DNA of 7,308 nt from contig QENJ01000263.1 in the NCBI GenBank assembly GCA_013374505.1, positions 1 through 7,308 on the forward strand. The letters are read 5' to 3'. The DNA comes from Candidatus Methanophagaceae archaeon (lineage in GTDB: Archaea; Halobacteriota; Syntropharchaeia; Alkanophagales; Methanospirareceae). A program made the translations under genes and the position numbers. This document shows, in pieces, positions 5,950-7,308 of this stretch. A model generated the notes under the pieces. It was not told the DNA's origin and made no database searches. It saw only the letters and a list, made by a program, of their open reading frames with translations. Within the stretch, counting starts at the first letter, position 1; the number at the start of each line of letters is the position of its first letter.

Positions 5950-6039
5950 ATGTGGAGGGTCAAAGAGACGGGAAGGGAAGCGGTCCTAGCCCAAATATCT
6001 CTACTGCTATTTTTATTGATTGCACTCCCGTTTCCATAA
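5950..6039 (+). CDS. Tiny hydrophobic ORF, 29 aa, possibly a gene remnant
   Basis: Starts 12 nt after the mbf1 stop. The N-terminal half is polar (MWRVKETGREAVLAQ), followed by a hydrophobic run (ISLLLFLLIALPF) and the stop. This looks like the first transmembrane helix of a membrane protein whose remainder is lost, or a single-helix peptide. There is no good Shine-Dalgarno site. The following bases to 6088 show nothing I can identify. Confidence 0.25.
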   Translation: MWRVKETGREAVLAQISLLLFLLIALPFP

Positions 6040-6088
6040 ATAGTTCCTATGCCGATCAGTTATAACCGGAGTTTCAGCGTTGTATAGG

Positions 6089-6268
6089 CTACAACCAGTA
6101 AAGTGCATCCGCAAACCCCAACTTTTCAATAATCTCCTTTTGCTCTTTAGTGAGAACAGAAATTTTATCATGCCTTTCTCCACCAAAATCAAGAGTAGTT
6201 TTTCGTATTCTACCCAGTTCATCCAGACTATCTTTTCGTTCGGTTTTTTCCCGAACGAAAATGGGTGT
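6089..6268 (-). pseudogene. Start-less gene fragment, C-terminal piece of an unknown protein
   Basis: On the minus strand a frame open from a TGA at 6271-6269 to TAG at 6091-6089 gives 59 residues with a natural, charged composition: TERKDSLDELGRIRKTT, then KISVLTKEQKEIIEKLGFAD, ending ALYWL. It contains no ATG, GTG or TTG usable as a start, so it looks like the tail of a longer gene that lost its front. An overlapping minus frame (6222-6013) has an ATG but a much less protein-like sequence. I cannot name the family; a transposase tail is possible but unproven. Confidence 0.4.
6233..6261. repeat. Perfect 11-bp stem hairpin
   Basis: TTTTCGTTCGG (6233-6243), a 7-nt T-rich loop, and CCGAACGAAAA (6251-6261). 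It lies 29 bp past the stop of the minus-strand gene at 6290, so it might end or stabilise that transcript, but no U-tract follows it in that direction. It also sits at the broken front of the gene fragment at 6089-6268 and could be the end of a small mobile element or a rearrangement scar. Confidence 0.5.
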
Positions 6269-6289
6269 TCATATAAACTTCATACGTTT

Positions 6290-7081
6290 CTAATCTTCGC
6301 TGGCTGGTGGAGGAATCAGAAGCGGCTTCTCCCATTGATGTCCAATGTTTATAACCTTCCCCTGCTCAATGTCAACGAAAACCATTAAAGTGACGTTTCC
6401 TATTTTTATCGGAACTACTGGGACTTCACCCGAAAAGTTCGCTTCCGGACCCACTATCTCAATCTGTGTTTTGCTTACATCCCCTAATTCGTATTCCTTG
6501 TCGCGTATTTCTTCTCTAACCCTTTCATCCTTGAATGCAATTGCTATTGCATATCCCTTATCTTCTTCACTTAATTCATGATGTAAGGGCATCTCCCCTT
6601 GTGTTAAATCTATTGCAGTAGCTCGACCTCCTAAAAATATCCCCCTCCAATAAGATTCTACTGGTATATCGTACTTTTTACCAGCTTTTAAGTCGAAGGT
6701 GCACTCAAAAGAACGTGGCTGTTGATATTGTAAGGTTATGGTTTCTGAGAAAGGTACCTCGCGATCTCTAAATCTATAGGGCACTCCACCGCCCCCGGGT
6801 CCTGCAAGCACCTGAATTCTAACTGGTAATTCATCTGGGAGTGGTTTATTTCCGTTTGTGTGCATCCACGATTCTTTATAGCGGTAGATTATATCCCCTG
6901 ATAAGGATACTCTGTATGCCGTTTCGTTGATGCGTGTAACGTTCGTCCATGTCAAATTCTCTATGTAAACATTGTTACATGGAAGATTTGGTTCAAAAGG
7001 AAAATACAAAAAGAATAAACTAAAAGGGACAGCCACTGCTACTATTACAATAGCAATGGCTGCCTTATATATCGTTTTCAT
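6290..7081 (-). CDS. Membrane-anchored extracellular protein of unknown function
   Basis: 263 aa. A short basic start (MKTIYKA) and a hydrophobic helix at about residues 7-27 form an uncleaved anchor or signal; the rest would lie outside the cell. It carries five N-glycosylation sequons (NLT 42, NVT 47, NET 52, NFS 215, NVT 229), as expected for an archaeal surface protein. The middle is beta-rich with a glycine cluster (GPGGGG, 94-99). The C-terminal part, GYAIAIAFKDERVREEI to VFVDIEQGKVINIG, has an alternating charged-helix and strand pattern vaguely like PepSY-type domains, but I do not recognise a family. It lies 25 bp after a peptidase gene on the same strand. GTATAAAC about 20 bp upstream and no Shine-Dalgarno site suggest its own leaderless start. 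Confidence 0.85.
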   Translation of the reverse strand: MKTIYKAAIAIVIVAVAVPFSLFFLYFPFEPNLPCNNVYIENLTWTNVTRINETAYRVSLSGDIIYRYKESWMHTNGNKPLPDELPVRIQVLAGPGGGGVPYRFRDREVPFSETITLQYQQPRSFECTFDLKAGKKYDIPVESYWRGIFLGGRATAIDLTQGEMPLHHELSEEDKGYAIAIAFKDERVREEIRDKEYELGDVSKTQIEIVGPEANFSGEVPVVPIKIGNVTLMVFVDIEQGKVINIGHQWEKPLLIPPPASED

Positions 7082-7097
7082 TTTTTTTCGTTTTTAG

Positions 7098-7105
7098 GTT
7101 TATAC
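7098..7105 (-). promoter_or_regulatory. TATA-like element for the anchored protein gene
   Basis: On the minus strand GTATAAAC lies about 17-24 bp before the ATG at 7081, in the gap right after the peptidase stop codon. A start of transcription at or near the ATG would make a leaderless mRNA, common in archaea, and no ribosome-binding site is visible in the A-rich gap. Co-transcription with the peptidase is still possible. Confidence 0.35.
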
Positions 7106-7106
7106 C

Positions 7107-7308
7107 TCACGCGACATAAACGTATCCGTCCGACCACTCGTCCACTCCACAGACATACTCATATACGTTGTCTTCAAAGTTAAAAGATGCTGCCTGCCAA
7201 TGACGCCACGACATCAAGTTTGTTCCACTCACAGTATTTGGGTCCCGCAACCTGAAATTTTGCTGTGTATCGTGATACCCGCGTATAACAACAGCGTGAC
7301 AGTTATAC
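7107..7308 (-). CDS. Papain-like (C39-type) cysteine peptidase, C-terminal part only
   Basis: The frame is open from the window edge (first full codon at 7307) to TGA 7109-7107, giving 66 residues. NCHAVVIRGYHD holds the likely catalytic His in the HAVVI.GY context of C39-like and AvrRpt2-like papain-fold peptidases, and FRLRDPN carries the following Asp/Asn member of the site. LMSWRHWQAASF fits the usual end of the fold. The catalytic Cys and any signal peptide lie outside the window. Together with the anchored protein downstream it suggests a cell-surface or secreted role. The family call rests on these short motifs. Confidence 0.7.
   Translation of the reverse strand, partial: YNCHAVVIRGYHDTQQNFRLRDPNTVSGTNLMSWRHWQAASFNFEDNVYEYVCGVDEWSDGYVYVA

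Noticed and set aside
6013..6222. Minus-strand 69-aa ORF with its own ATG
   Set aside because: The frame one step away (6268-6089) reads as a far more natural protein tail, so this ORF is probably its shadow.
1..7308. tRNA, rRNA or known riboswitch
   Set aside because: No cloverleaf with T-arm consensus, rRNA stretch or known aptamer core was noticed on either strand by eye; a covariance-model scan was not possible.

Overview
The window looks archaeal. It carries a full proteasome-activating nucleotidase gene (pan), divergent from the zinc-ribbon start of an archaeal MBF1 gene. Upstream of several genes are A/T-rich TATA-like elements with no or short leaders. The membrane-anchored protein is rich in N-glycosylation sequons. 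The style fits Euryarchaeota, perhaps a methanogen or ANME-type lineage, but nothing seen here fixes the genus. Several genes are broken, and the region mixes core and mobile DNA.

Layout. (1) 1-1050, minus strand: an insertion-sequence remnant with a DDE (rve-type) transposase broken by two +1 frameshifts, both in G-runs. (2) 1029-2441, plus strand: a short 5'-cut ORF, a 97-bp attC-like element, an intact SAM-dependent methyltransferase of the LCMT/PPM1 family, and a second 98-bp attC-like element. This ORF-attC-ORF-attC order is that of integron gene cassettes; no integrase is present in the window. (3) 2474-4173, plus: a 25-codon ORF with a very strong Shine-Dalgarno site, then a 529-aa alpha-helical repeat protein (nine units of about 37 aa) ending in a short HExxH domain that looks cut off. 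(4) 4189-5937: pan on minus and mbf1 on plus, sharing a 56-bp intergenic region. The last 152 bp of the pan region (3' end of the gene plus downstream DNA) are present again, perfectly and inverted, inside mbf1, where they replace the linker and the first part of the helix-turn-helix. This breaks mbf1 and creates an in-frame fusion of its zinc ribbon to the C-terminal tail of PAN. (5) 5938-6288: mostly debris, with one tiny hydrophobic ORF, one start-less gene fragment and one 11-bp hairpin. (6) 6290-7308, minus: a membrane-anchored extracellular protein of unknown function, preceded by the C-terminal end of a papain-like (C39-type) cysteine peptidase that runs off the window.

How they fit together: PAN is the ATPase of the archaeal 20S proteasome. 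MBF1 is a TBP-linked transcription factor often encoded near it. The peptidase end and the anchored protein are adjacent, same-strand, and probably work at or outside the cell surface. The most notable signals are the perfect inverted duplication with its chimeric ORF, and the attC-like pair around the methyltransferase. The first could be an assembly or amplification chimera and should be checked against reads before any biology is built on it.
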